From NCBI GenBank assembly GCA_000155435.1, contig DS990260.1, positions 221,318 through 285,317 on the forward strand: DNA of 64,000 nt, read 5' to 3'. Below are positions 35,552 through 44,067 of the stretch, in pieces (positions within the stretch are counted from its first letter, which is position 1; every line of letters begins with the position of its first letter). The notes below the pieces were generated by a model that was not told the origin of the DNA, ran no database searches, and saw nothing but the letters and a program-made list of their open reading frames with translations. Made by a program: the position numbers and the translations under genes. Origin of the DNA: Clostridiales bacterium 1_7_47FAA. Lineage in GTDB: Bacteria; Bacillota; Clostridia; Lachnospirales; Lachnospiraceae.

Positions 35552-36430
35552 TTAATACCTCCTCTTTTTCTTAAGCTCATCATACATCAGAAGATAATTC
35601 CCATAGCGGCTCCGGCTCAGCCTGCCGTCCTTTAGCGCTTCCTTTACCCCGCACACCTTCTCGCCCACATGGACGCACCCAAGGAACCTGCAGTCTTCCT
35701 CATACTGGGCAAACTCGGGAAAATAATCCTTCAGTTCCCCTTCTTCCAGATCCGGGGTGAACATGGAACTGAATCCCGGGGTGTCCATCATATACGTATT
35801 TTCCTCCACATAGAACAGCTGGGAGTGGCGGGTGGTATGCTTTCCCCGCTCAATCTTGTGGCTGATATCCCCTGTCTCCATGGCTGCCCGGGGCTGGATG
35901 CAGTTGGTCAGTGAGGATTTTCCCACACCCGAAGGACCTGCCAGGACTGAGGTTTTTCCTCTGAGGATTTTCCTCACTTCTTCCACACCTGTCTCGTCAA
36001 TGGCGCTGATGAATTTCACCTCATATCCAGCTGCCTCATAGATGCTTCTGTAGGTCCCCATCAGCTCATCATCCCCTAAATCCATCTTGTTGAAACAGAT
36101 GATGACCGGAACCTGCTGGATTTCCATCATGACCAGGAAACGGTCCAGCAGGTTCAGGTTGGGGGACGGGTGGGTCAGGGAGAAGACCACCAGGGCCTGG
36201 TCTATATTGGCCACTGCCGGGCGCACCAGGGCATTGGCCCTGGGAAGGATGGCGTCAATATTGCCCTCCCCCTCTGTCTCATCCAGTACCGAGAACTCCA
36301 CATTATCCCCTACCAGGGGCTTTATCTTTTTATTCCTGAAAACTCCTTTTGCCTTACACTCATAAATCCGGTCCTTACCATCATGCACATAATAAAAACC
36401 TGCAATTCCCTTAATTATCTTACCAGTCAT
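35552..36430 (-). CDS. rsgA: Ribosome small subunit-dependent GTPase A
   Basis: Circularly permuted GTPase acting late in 30S assembly. The 292-residue product has an N-terminal OB fold, G4 NKMD first, then G1 GPSGVGKSSL and G3 DTPGFS, and a C-terminal zinc site (C-x4-C-x-H-x5-C in CRFLGCVHVGEKVC). This permuted order is diagnostic. It follows prkC by 9 bases within the operon, next to the Stk/Stp pair as usual. Confidence 0.96.
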   Translation of the reverse strand: MTGKIIKGIAGFYYVHDGKDRIYECKAKGVFRNKKIKPLVGDNVEFSVLDETEGEGNIDAILPRANALVRPAVANIDQALVVFSLTHPSPNLNLLDRFLVMMEIQQVPVIICFNKMDLGDDELMGTYRSIYEAAGYEVKFISAIDETGVEEVRKILRGKTSVLAGPSGVGKSSLTNCIQPRAAMETGDISHKIERGKHTTRHSQLFYVEENTYMMDTPGFSSMFTPDLEEGELKDYFPEFAQYEEDCRFLGCVHVGEKVCGVKEALKDGRLSRSRYGNYLLMYDELKKKRRY

Positions 36431-36439
36431 AAACTCCTC

Positions 36440-38599
36440 TTATCCCACCGGGAAAAATGTTACCGGATAGGATGCTATTACAGTCAGGTCCGCACTTCCT
36501 GCGTCCACCACTTCCACGGTACCGCTGTCCACGCCATAGGCGCCCTTAATCCTGGGAATCACCACAGGTATGGTCTGCGCCCCTACTACAAGCCTTTCCT
36601 TCATGAGCGGTGTGTATACCACATCCCCGTTAACCGTCTGTTTCAGCCGGATCATCACCCGGACGCTGCTGGTCTGGGATGCCGGGCCTATATAATTGTT
36701 CAGGGAACAGGTGGTGTCGATGGAGCTGAGATAGTACTGGGACGCCTCTGTCTCCGATGCGTCCGGTTCCCCGCTTATCACATAATCCACAGGAGTGCCC
36801 GGGGCCAGCATGGTATCCGGCAGCGGCACCTGGTTGATGACCAGTCCTTCCGCCACCGTATCGCTGCGCTCCGTTGTCACATTGCCGGTCACAAGCCCTG
36901 AACCAGCCAGGAGGGCGTCCGCCGAAACCCGGTCCTGTCCTATGAGGTTGGGCACCCTGCCCTGCTCATTCTCCACTCCCTTGCTGACAAAAAGGGTCAC
37001 ACGCTCCCCTATCTTGGCAGTCTCCGGGCTGAAGCGCAGGATAGTTCCCGCTGCCGCCGTATTGCTGAATTCTTCCTTTACATCCACCACAAGCCCCTTT
37101 TCCTCCAGAAGCCTGGATGCATCCAGGACAGTCAGCACCGTAAGGTTCAGTGTGCCAAGGTTTACTTTATCGCTCCCCTTGCTTAAGGTGACCCCCACCG
37201 TGCTTCCTTTATCCACAACCGTATCCTGGACAATGGTCTGGGCCATGACCTGGCCTTCCGCATAATTATCCGAATAATCACTGCCCGTCACTTCCAGCTT
37301 CAGATCCACCTGTGCCAGCTCTTCCCTGGCCTGCTGTTCCGTCATGCTGAGGATATAGGGCACATAGGTCTGGTTATCCGTAATGTTGACCTCCAGGCTG
37401 GCAGTCTCCGCTTCCGTGCTTACAGCCACCGTGGGTTTTTCGCTGGTTCCCGCCCGGAACAGGCCTGTGAGCCTTGAAAACACGAACAGGACCACGGCCA
37501 CGATGATGATGGCCGCCACAATGCCGATGGCAGTGACAATGCGCTCAAACTGCGTGCTGACGTCCTTGTCCTTCTGTCTGGATGTCAGGTGGGAAGGGCC
37601 TTTGCGTTCCCTGCGGTTTCTGGATGAAGGATCGGGGTGGTCATCCCTCAGTTCCTCCTCGCCAAGGCTTCCCCTGGCCGGTTTCCTGCTTTCCTGAAGG
37701 TTTAGCAGTTCTTCCCTGGATATGGACCTGGTCCTGCCAAACTCATCCTCCTCCTCTTCCTGTGCGTAGATATCGCAGTCAGGCTCCATCAGCGCCTTCC
37801 TTAAGTCGGCTATGACATCCGTTACATTTGAATAGCGGCGCTCCGGTCGCTTCTGGGTGCATTTGAGGATGATCTGTTCCAGGGCATGGGACACCTCGGG
37901 CACATATACCCTTGGGGGCGTCACCGGTTCCTCCAGATGGGCCAATGCCACGGTAATCGTGTTGTCGCCCTCAAACGGGACCTTTCCCGTCACCATCTCA
38001 TACATGGTAATGCCAAAGGAGTAAATATCACTGCGCTCATCGCAGTAGCCGCCCTTGGCCTGTTCCGGGGATATATAATGGACCGATCCGACGGCAGTGG
38101 CGTTCATGGTCTGGGTGGAAACGGCCCTGGCAATCCCGAAATCCGCCACCTTAACCTTGCCGTCCCTGGATATGATCATATTCTGGGGCTTGATATCCCG
38201 GTGTATGATATGCTGCTCATGGGCAGCCCCGATTCCCTGGGCAACCTGGATGGCAATGCCGATGGCTTCCTTACTCTCCAGATGTCCCTTCTTCTCAATG
38301 TAATTCTTAAGGGTAATGCCCTCAATCAGTTCCATGACAATATAGTGCAGCACATCCTCATCCACAACGTCATAAACACTGACAATATTAGGATGGGACA
38401 GGCGCGCCGCTGCCTGGGCCTCCATCTTAAACTTGCTGACAAAATTCTCGTCAAAGGCAAATTCTTCCTTTAAGACCTTGATGGCAACCAGACGGTTTAA
38501 TGTATGGCACTGGGCCTTATACACAACAGACATCCCGCCTGAACCGATGCGCTCCAATATCTCGTACCTGTTCTGCAGGTATGTTCCGGGGTTCAGCAT
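36440..38599 (-). CDS. prkC: PASTA-domain serine/threonine kinase PrkC
   Basis: Membrane receptor kinase that senses muropeptides or lipid II and controls growth, germination and cell-wall metabolism. The 719-residue product has an N-terminal kinase domain (GSGGMSVVYKA, HRDIKPQN, DFGIAR, SPEQA), a basic juxtamembrane linker, one membrane helix (about residues 348-370) and three extracellular PASTA repeats followed by a C-terminal beta domain. Start overlaps the prpC stop by 7 bases, so kinase and phosphatase are co-translated. Confidence 0.96.
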   Translation of the reverse strand: MLNPGTYLQNRYEILERIGSGGMSVVYKAQCHTLNRLVAIKVLKEEFAFDENFVSKFKMEAQAAARLSHPNIVSVYDVVDEDVLHYIVMELIEGITLKNYIEKKGHLESKEAIGIAIQVAQGIGAAHEQHIIHRDIKPQNMIISRDGKVKVADFGIARAVSTQTMNATAVGSVHYISPEQAKGGYCDERSDIYSFGITMYEMVTGKVPFEGDNTITVALAHLEEPVTPPRVYVPEVSHALEQIILKCTQKRPERRYSNVTDVIADLRKALMEPDCDIYAQEEEEDEFGRTRSISREELLNLQESRKPARGSLGEEELRDDHPDPSSRNRRERKGPSHLTSRQKDKDVSTQFERIVTAIGIVAAIIIVAVVLFVFSRLTGLFRAGTSEKPTVAVSTEAETASLEVNITDNQTYVPYILSMTEQQAREELAQVDLKLEVTGSDYSDNYAEGQVMAQTIVQDTVVDKGSTVGVTLSKGSDKVNLGTLNLTVLTVLDASRLLEEKGLVVDVKEEFSNTAAAGTILRFSPETAKIGERVTLFVSKGVENEQGRVPNLIGQDRVSADALLAGSGLVTGNVTTERSDTVAEGLVINQVPLPDTMLAPGTPVDYVISGEPDASETEASQYYLSSIDTTCSLNNYIGPASQTSSVRVMIRLKQTVNGDVVYTPLMKERLVVGAQTIPVVIPRIKGAYGVDSGTVEVVDAGSADLTVIASYPVTFFPVG

Positions 38600-39339
38600 A
38601 AGCCATCCTCCCTTCCCAGCGGATTCACAAGCACCACCGCAATATTATCAATGCCGCCCTGGCGGTTGGCCTCCTGAATCAGGCGCGACGCCTTTTCCTT
38701 AAGGCTGCCCTCTCCTGTTATGATCCTGCGTATGGACTCGTCATCCACCATGTTGCTCAGTCCGTCCGAACAGAGAAGGATGTAATCCCCCTCTTCCAGG
38801 TCCACCTCAAAGAAATCCGGCTCCACATCCCTGCCGATGCCCATGGCCCTTGTAATGATGTTCTTGCGGCTGTTGTAATCCGCGCTGCCCCGGCGCATCT
38901 GCCCCATGGCAACCATTTCCTCCACATAGGAGTGGTCCTTCGTGACCTGTCGGATGGTTTTGTTATGTATCAGGTACAGGCGGCTATCCCCCACATTGGC
39001 AACATAGAGCAGGTTATCCTCCACCACCCCTGCCACCAGGGTGCAGCCCATGCCTTTCAGTTCTTCCCTGAGGAGGGATTCCTCATACAGCTGTTCATTC
39101 ACGATTCCTATCCCTGTCTTCAGCTGCATCACAGGGGAGCCTTTTCCTTCCCTGTTAATATAGATTACCAGGTTCTCAACCGCAAACCGGGAAGCATAGT
39201 CCCCGGCCTGGTGGCCTCCCATCCCGTCCGCCACCAAAAACAGGTTAGGCAGGGAGCCAACCCTCTCCGGCGACGAGTAGATATAATCCTGATTCATGGA
39301 TCTGACCTGGCCTATGTCTGTCAACGCATATGCTTCCAT
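38593..39339 (-). CDS. prpC: PP2C-type Ser/Thr phosphatase PrpC/Stp
   Basis: Reverses PrkC phosphorylation. The 248-residue PPM-family product has LTDIGQVRSMNQD, the metal-binding VADGMGGHQAGDYAS, NVGDSRLYLI, CSDGLSNMVDDE and GGIDNIAVVLV. Start at 39339 is 2 bases after the rlmN stop, and its end overlaps prkC. Confidence 0.96.
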   Translation of the reverse strand: MEAYALTDIGQVRSMNQDYIYSSPERVGSLPNLFLVADGMGGHQAGDYASRFAVENLVIYINREGKGSPVMQLKTGIGIVNEQLYEESLLREELKGMGCTLVAGVVEDNLLYVANVGDSRLYLIHNKTIRQVTKDHSYVEEMVAMGQMRRGSADYNSRKNIITRAMGIGRDVEPDFFEVDLEEGDYILLCSDGLSNMVDDESIRRIITGEGSLKEKASRLIQEANRQGGIDNIAVVLVNPLGREDGLC

Positions 39340-39341
39340 GC

Positions 39342-40406
39342 TTACTCCGCCCCCTTTTCCATATAGCTCTTTCGCAGCTGGCCGCAGGCTCCGCCTATAT
39401 CCCGGCCCATTTCTCTTCTGATTGTAACATTTATACCGTTTTTTTCAAGCAGGTCCTTAAAATCTGCAATGGCCTTCCTGCCTGACTGCACGTAATCCCG
39501 TTCCTTGATGGGATTCACCGGGATCAGGTTCACATGGCCATGCTGGTCCTTAATCAGGCGGCTCAGCGCCCTGGCCTCATCCAGATTGTCATTGACCCCC
39601 TGGACCAGGCTGTATTCAAAGGTAAGCCTGCGCCCTGTCTTCTCATAATAGTAATGGCAGGCCTCCAGCACATCCTTTAACTTATAACGGTTGGCAATGG
39701 GCATCAGCGTCTTGCGCACCTCATCATTGGGGGCGTGGAGGGACAGTGCAAGGGTGACGGCCAGACCTTCCTGGGCGAACTGCAGTATGCCCGGCACAAT
39801 GCCGCAGGTGGAGACGGTCAGGTTCCTCTGGCTGATATTAAGCCCTTTTTCGTGGGAAATCAGGCGCAGGAAACGGATTACATTGTCGTAGTTGTCAAAG
39901 GGTTCTCCTGAACCCATCACCACCACATTGGAAACCCGCTGGCCTGTGTGGGCCTGTATCCGGTAAATCTGGTCCAGCATTTCCGAAGGCCTCAGATTCC
40001 GCTCCAGACCATCCAGGGTGGATGCGCAGAAACGGCAGCCCATCCTGCACCCCACCTGGGAAGAGATGCATACGGAATTCCCATGATGATACTGCATCCA
40101 CACACTTTCTATGATATTGCCGTCCTCCAGGCAAAAGAGATACTTCCTGGTCCCGTCAACCTGGGATATACGTTCCTCCGTGATGGAAAGGCATGTAAGG
40201 CTGTAATTGTCCTTCAGTTTCTGCCTCAGTTCCTTGGACAGGCTTGACATGCCGTCAAAGCTTCCAGCCAGCTTCACATGTATCCAGTCGTAAATCTGTT
40301 TTGCCCTGAAGGGTTTCTCCCCCAGGGCCGCCATCTCCTCTGTCACTTCTTCCAGTGTCATGGATTTTATATCCTTACGGCCTTTGTTATCCGTCAAATC
40401 CAACAT
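39342..40406 (-). CDS. rlmN: 23S rRNA/tRNA (adenine-C2)-methyltransferase RlmN
   Basis: Radical SAM methyltransferase acting on A2503 of 23S rRNA and A37 of some tRNAs. The 354-residue product has the Cys-x3-Cys-x2-Cys cluster motif (CRMGCRFC), SSQVGCRMGC, VVMGSGEPFDNYDNV, the Cys-containing GIVPGILQFA region and IRREMGRDIGGACGQL at the end. The ATG at 40406 has AGGAG 7 bases upstream; the longer frame is not supported. Confidence 0.96.
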   Translation of the reverse strand: MLDLTDNKGRKDIKSMTLEEVTEEMAALGEKPFRAKQIYDWIHVKLAGSFDGMSSLSKELRQKLKDNYSLTCLSITEERISQVDGTRKYLFCLEDGNIIESVWMQYHHGNSVCISSQVGCRMGCRFCASTLDGLERNLRPSEMLDQIYRIQAHTGQRVSNVVVMGSGEPFDNYDNVIRFLRLISHEKGLNISQRNLTVSTCGIVPGILQFAQEGLAVTLALSLHAPNDEVRKTLMPIANRYKLKDVLEACHYYYEKTGRRLTFEYSLVQGVNDNLDEARALSRLIKDQHGHVNLIPVNPIKERDYVQSGRKAIADFKDLLEKNGINVTIRREMGRDIGGACGQLRKSYMEKGAE

Positions 40407-40484
40407 AGCATAACTCCTGTTTCTTTCATTATCATCCATCTGTCCCGGACCCATTCACGGTTCAGCCCGCAGGACCCACGGTTC

Positions 40485-41825
40485 TCAGACCCGCCTGAAC
40501 ACACTGATGAAAAAGCCGTCAAAGGGGTGGATTCCAGGCAGGAACTGTATCCGTCCATCCTTAAGGGATGGTTCATCAAAATCCTCCCCCAGCCTGCCGG
40601 ATAAGTCCACTGGCTCAAGGGGGAAATTTTCTGACAGCCACATGGCATTCCCTTCATTTTCCATAGGATCGATGGTGCAGGTGCTGTACACCAGGGTTCC
40701 TCCGGGCTTCACATACTGCCATACCACGGAGAGGATATCCCGCTGAAGCCTGGAAAGCTCCCTCATCTTATCCATGGTCATATTGTACTTGATGTCCGGC
40801 TTTTTGCCGATGATCCCAAGTCCGGAACAGGGCAGGTCCGCAATCACGATGTCCGCCTTTTCCCTGGCATCCTCATCAGGCACAAGGGCATCCCAGACCA
40901 CCGCCTTGATATTGGCAGCGCCGGAACGGGCCACGTTTTCCTCAATCAGGGCTGTCTTCTGGTAACTTAAATCCCTCGCCTCCACCATTCCCGTGCCCTT
41001 CATCTTATCTGCCAGGTGCAGGCTTTTGCCTCCGGGGGCAGCGCATACATCGATGATGTAATCCCCCTCCTTCGGGTCTGCCAGTTCCCCCACAAAGGCG
41101 GAGGTGGCATCCTGCACCTGGATCCATCCGTTTTGGAAGCATTCCAGTCCTTCCATATAATCATAGCCTGAAATTGCCAGCACGGAGGGCAGACAGTCAA
41201 GTTCCTTCACCATTACCCCCTGGGAATCCAGGGACTTAAGGATTGCCTCCCTTAAAGCCCTGCTGAGGTTGCAGCGCACCCACGTGGGCCTGTCTTCAAG
41301 AAAAGAGGCGGCAATCATCTCCGCCTTTGCGCTGCCATATTCTTTTTCCCACATATCGTACATCCACTGGGGAATGCTGTAGGCCAGGGAGGGGGAATCA
41401 AACACCAGGGAAGCCTTTTCCCTGGATATGGTCCTTAACACCCCGTTCACAAAACCCTTAAGCCCGGTGAAACGGCGTTTCACCGCCAGCTTCACGGCTT
41501 CGTTGCAGACCGCGGAATCCGGCACCCTGTCCATGTATAAAATCTGATACACGCTCATCCGCAGAAGGTTGCGGATAAGCGGTTTCATCTTGTCTGTCTT
41601 TGTCCTTGAATACTTGTTGATGATATGATCAATCTGCAGGAGATATTCCAGGGTCCCTTCTGTCACCCGGGTAATGAACGCCCTGTCCGACTTGTCCAGG
41701 TACTGGTACTTCTGAAGGGCCTGGTTCAGTACCAGATGGACAAAACTGCCTTTATCCAGCACTTCCGACAGTATATCCAGCACAATCCCACGGTTTTCCA
41801 TTCCCCTGTCCGGATTCCCAGCCAT
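40485..41825 (-). CDS. rsmB: 16S rRNA (cytosine(967)-C5)-methyltransferase RsmB
   Basis: Methylates C967 of 16S rRNA. The 446-residue product has the N-terminal NusB-like domain (about residues 10-140) and a C-terminal SAM domain: DVCAAPGGKSLHLA, ADLPCSGLG (one active Cys), VYSTCTIDPMEN (second Cys) and a C-terminal PFDGFFISVFRR. The start overlaps the peptidase stop as ATGA; an ATG eight codons in is the alternative. Confidence 0.95.
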   Translation of the reverse strand: MAGNPDRGMENRGIVLDILSEVLDKGSFVHLVLNQALQKYQYLDKSDRAFITRVTEGTLEYLLQIDHIINKYSRTKTDKMKPLIRNLLRMSVYQILYMDRVPDSAVCNEAVKLAVKRRFTGLKGFVNGVLRTISREKASLVFDSPSLAYSIPQWMYDMWEKEYGSAKAEMIAASFLEDRPTWVRCNLSRALREAILKSLDSQGVMVKELDCLPSVLAISGYDYMEGLECFQNGWIQVQDATSAFVGELADPKEGDYIIDVCAAPGGKSLHLADKMKGTGMVEARDLSYQKTALIEENVARSGAANIKAVVWDALVPDEDAREKADIVIADLPCSGLGIIGKKPDIKYNMTMDKMRELSRLQRDILSVVWQYVKPGGTLVYSTCTIDPMENEGNAMWLSENFPLEPVDLSGRLGEDFDEPSLKDGRIQFLPGIHPFDGFFISVFRRV

Positions 41826-42520
41826 CAGTCCCTCCTTCTGTTGAAAATCATCAGCAGGCGCAGAAGCTGGAGGATGGAGGCCGCTGCCGCCGCCACATAG
41901 GTAAGGGCCGCTGCATTCAGCACGCTTCTGGTCTGGCCCACTTCCTGTCCTGCCAGGATTCCCGTGGAATCAAGAAGGGTAACCGCCCTGTGGCTTGCGT
42001 TATATTCCACAGGCAGGGTCACCAGCTGGAACAGGACCGCCAGTGAAAACAGTACGATACCCGCCATGGCAAGGCCGGAACCGCCGCTTCCAAGGAGCAG
42101 GCCTATGAGGATCAGGGGCCATGCCAGCTGGGAACCAAGATTGGCGGCAGGCACCAGGGCTGCGCGGATTCTTAAGGGTGAATAGTCCGTTGCGTCCTGC
42201 ATGGCGTGACCGCACTCATGGGCAGCCACACCGATGGCGGCAATGGACGTGGAGCCATATACCGCGTCTGACAGGTTGACTGTCTTAGACCTGGGGTCAT
42301 AATGGTCGGTCAGGTTCCCCGGCACGCGTCGTATGGTCACATCATAGATGCCCTGGGAATTCAGCAGCCGCTTGGCCGCCTCGGCCCCCGTCATGCCGCA
42401 CATGCTCCTGACAGCCGAATAGCGCTGGTATGTGGCATTCAGTTTGGCGGACGCCATCATGGATACGATGACGCCAATCAGTACCAGTATATAGGTTGAA
42501 TCATAAAATGGATAAAACAT
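41825..42520 (-). CDS. YugP-like zinc membrane metallopeptidase
   Basis: A 231-residue membrane-bound peptidase of the DUF2268/YugP type. It has a short N-terminal helix, the zinc site VAAHECGHAMQDA (HExxH), two central helices around LGSQLAWPLILIGLLL and LFQLVTLPVEYNASHRA, the family hallmark. It is commonly found between fmt and rsmB in Firmicutes. Substrate unknown. Confidence 0.92.
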   Translation of the reverse strand: MFYPFYDSTYILVLIGVIVSMMASAKLNATYQRYSAVRSMCGMTGAEAAKRLLNSQGIYDVTIRRVPGNLTDHYDPRSKTVNLSDAVYGSTSIAAIGVAAHECGHAMQDATDYSPLRIRAALVPAANLGSQLAWPLILIGLLLGSGGSGLAMAGIVLFSLAVLFQLVTLPVEYNASHRAVTLLDSTGILAGQEVGQTRSVLNAAALTYVAAAAASILQLLRLLMIFNRRRD

Positions 42521-42552
42521 GGTTATTCATCACTCTCTTTCATTATGCAAAG

Positions 42553-43506
42553 TTACTGTTGTGTCCTGTTCACAAACACATCCCCGGCCGGTATGGGATA
42601 TCCGCGCAGGAATGCCTCTATATCCATGCGCTTCTTTCCTTCCATCTGGAGTTCTTTGATGGAAAGGAGGCCGTCTCCTGTCCTGACTGCCAGGCAATGC
42701 CTGTCAGACAGAGCCACCCCTCCGCAGGGCAGGCCGTTTGCAGGGGCCTCATCCTTAATGACATCCGCGGCCCAGATCTTGATGGTCTTTCCGTTCCACA
42801 TTGTGTAGGCGCTTGGCCACGGATTAAGGCCCCGTATCAGGCGTTCGATGGATACGGCGTCCTGATTCCAGTCAATGTCCCCAAGGGACTTGGTCAGCAT
42901 CTTCGCATAGCAGGTCCCCTCCTCTGTCTGGGGCGTGCGCACGGCCGTACCCTCCTCCAGTTTCCTGAGTGTGGAGAGAATCAGGCTTCCCCCTGCCAGG
43001 CTCAGCTTGTCGTGAAGGCTTCCCCCTGTCTCCTTTTCATCGATGGGTATGACCACCTTCTCCAGCATGTCGCCGGTATCCAGGCCCACATCCATCATCA
43101 TGGTGGTTATGCCTGTCTCTTTCTCGCCGTCAATGACACACCACTGGATGGGAGCCGCCCCCCTGTACTTTGGCAGCAGGGATGCATGGATGTTGACGCA
43201 GCCATACCTGGGAAGTTCCAGCACGGCCTTGGGAAGGATCTGGCCAAAGGCAATCACGACAAACGCATCCGCCTCCAGCTCCCGCAGCACCTCTATGAAC
43301 GCCTGGTCCCTTACCTTCACCGGCTGGTATACGGGTATCTTATATTCCAGCGCCTGGACCTTCACAGGCGTCATCTGCATCTCTTTGCCCCTGCCCTTTG
43401 GTTTGTCCGGCTGGGTTACCACGGCAGCCACATCATGTCCTGCTTCCACCAGCGCCTTAAGCGTGGGTACGGAAAAATCCGGTGTTCCCATAAATACAAT
43501 ACGCAT
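42553..43506 (-). CDS. fmt: Methionyl-tRNA formyltransferase
   Basis: Formylates initiator Met-tRNA. The 317-residue product has MRIVFMGTPDFSVP at the start, FGQILPKAVL, the catalytic NIHASLLPKYRGAAPIQW and GDTGDML, then the C-terminal OB-like domain (LRGLNPWPSAYT). The ATG at 43506 follows AGGAG by 7 bases; seven more in-frame codons upstream are rejected. Partner of def directly upstream. Confidence 0.96.
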   Translation of the reverse strand: MRIVFMGTPDFSVPTLKALVEAGHDVAAVVTQPDKPKGRGKEMQMTPVKVQALEYKIPVYQPVKVRDQAFIEVLRELEADAFVVIAFGQILPKAVLELPRYGCVNIHASLLPKYRGAAPIQWCVIDGEKETGITTMMMDVGLDTGDMLEKVVIPIDEKETGGSLHDKLSLAGGSLILSTLRKLEEGTAVRTPQTEEGTCYAKMLTKSLGDIDWNQDAVSIERLIRGLNPWPSAYTMWNGKTIKIWAADVIKDEAPANGLPCGGVALSDRHCLAVRTGDGLLSIKELQMEGKKRMDIEAFLRGYPIPAGDVFVNRTQQ

Positions 43507-43558
43507 GTCCACACTCCTGTTCCTCAATCATATCTGTAAAACCCTGCAATATACGTTC

Positions 43559-44047
43559 CTATTCAGCAATCTCTTCCTCAGGCTCAGCGCCGGCGTCCAC
43601 CAGCTCACCTTCCACCAGTTCCACATACATCTGGCCTTCCAGATGGGCAACTTCATGGCAGATGGCCCTTGCCAGAAGTCCCTCGCCCTCCAGCTCAAAA
43701 GGCTCCATATTCTCATCCAGGGCCTTAACCTTCACGTAGTTAGGACGTGTCACGATACCGGATTTGCCCGGAAGGCTTAAGCACCCCTCATATCCGGTCT
43801 GGCTGCCGTCCTGAGCGATGATCTCTGGGTTGATCAGCACATACTGGTTGCCGTCGTCCACATCAATGGTCACAATCTGCTTCAGCACTCCAACCTGCGG
43901 GGCGGCCAGGCCGCAGCCATTGGCCTCATACATGGTTTCAAACATATCTTCAATCAATTCCATGGTCCGCCTGGTCATCTCCTTCACAGGCTTGCACTTC
44001 TTTGTTAAAATATCATCTCCCATAATCCTTATCTGTCGAACTGCCAT
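43559..44047 (-). CDS. def: Peptide deformylase
   Basis: Removes the N-formyl group from nascent proteins. The 162-residue metalloenzyme has all three motifs: GLAAPQVG, EGCLSLPG and HEVAHLEG (HExxH, with the Cys as third ligand). The short C-terminus is acidic. It lies between priA (20 bases) and fmt (52 bases). Confidence 0.97.
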   Translation of the reverse strand: MAVRQIRIMGDDILTKKCKPVKEMTRRTMELIEDMFETMYEANGCGLAAPQVGVLKQIVTIDVDDGNQYVLINPEIIAQDGSQTGYEGCLSLPGKSGIVTRPNYVKVKALDENMEPFELEGEGLLARAICHEVAHLEGQMYVELVEGELVDAGAEPEEEIAE

Positions 44048-44067
44048 TTTCTACCAATCTCCTTTTG

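Noticed and set aside
42496-43539. 347-codon plus-strand frame opposite fmt
   Set aside because: fmt is intact and well conserved there; the antisense product is His/Leu-rich shadow sequence without recognisable motifs.
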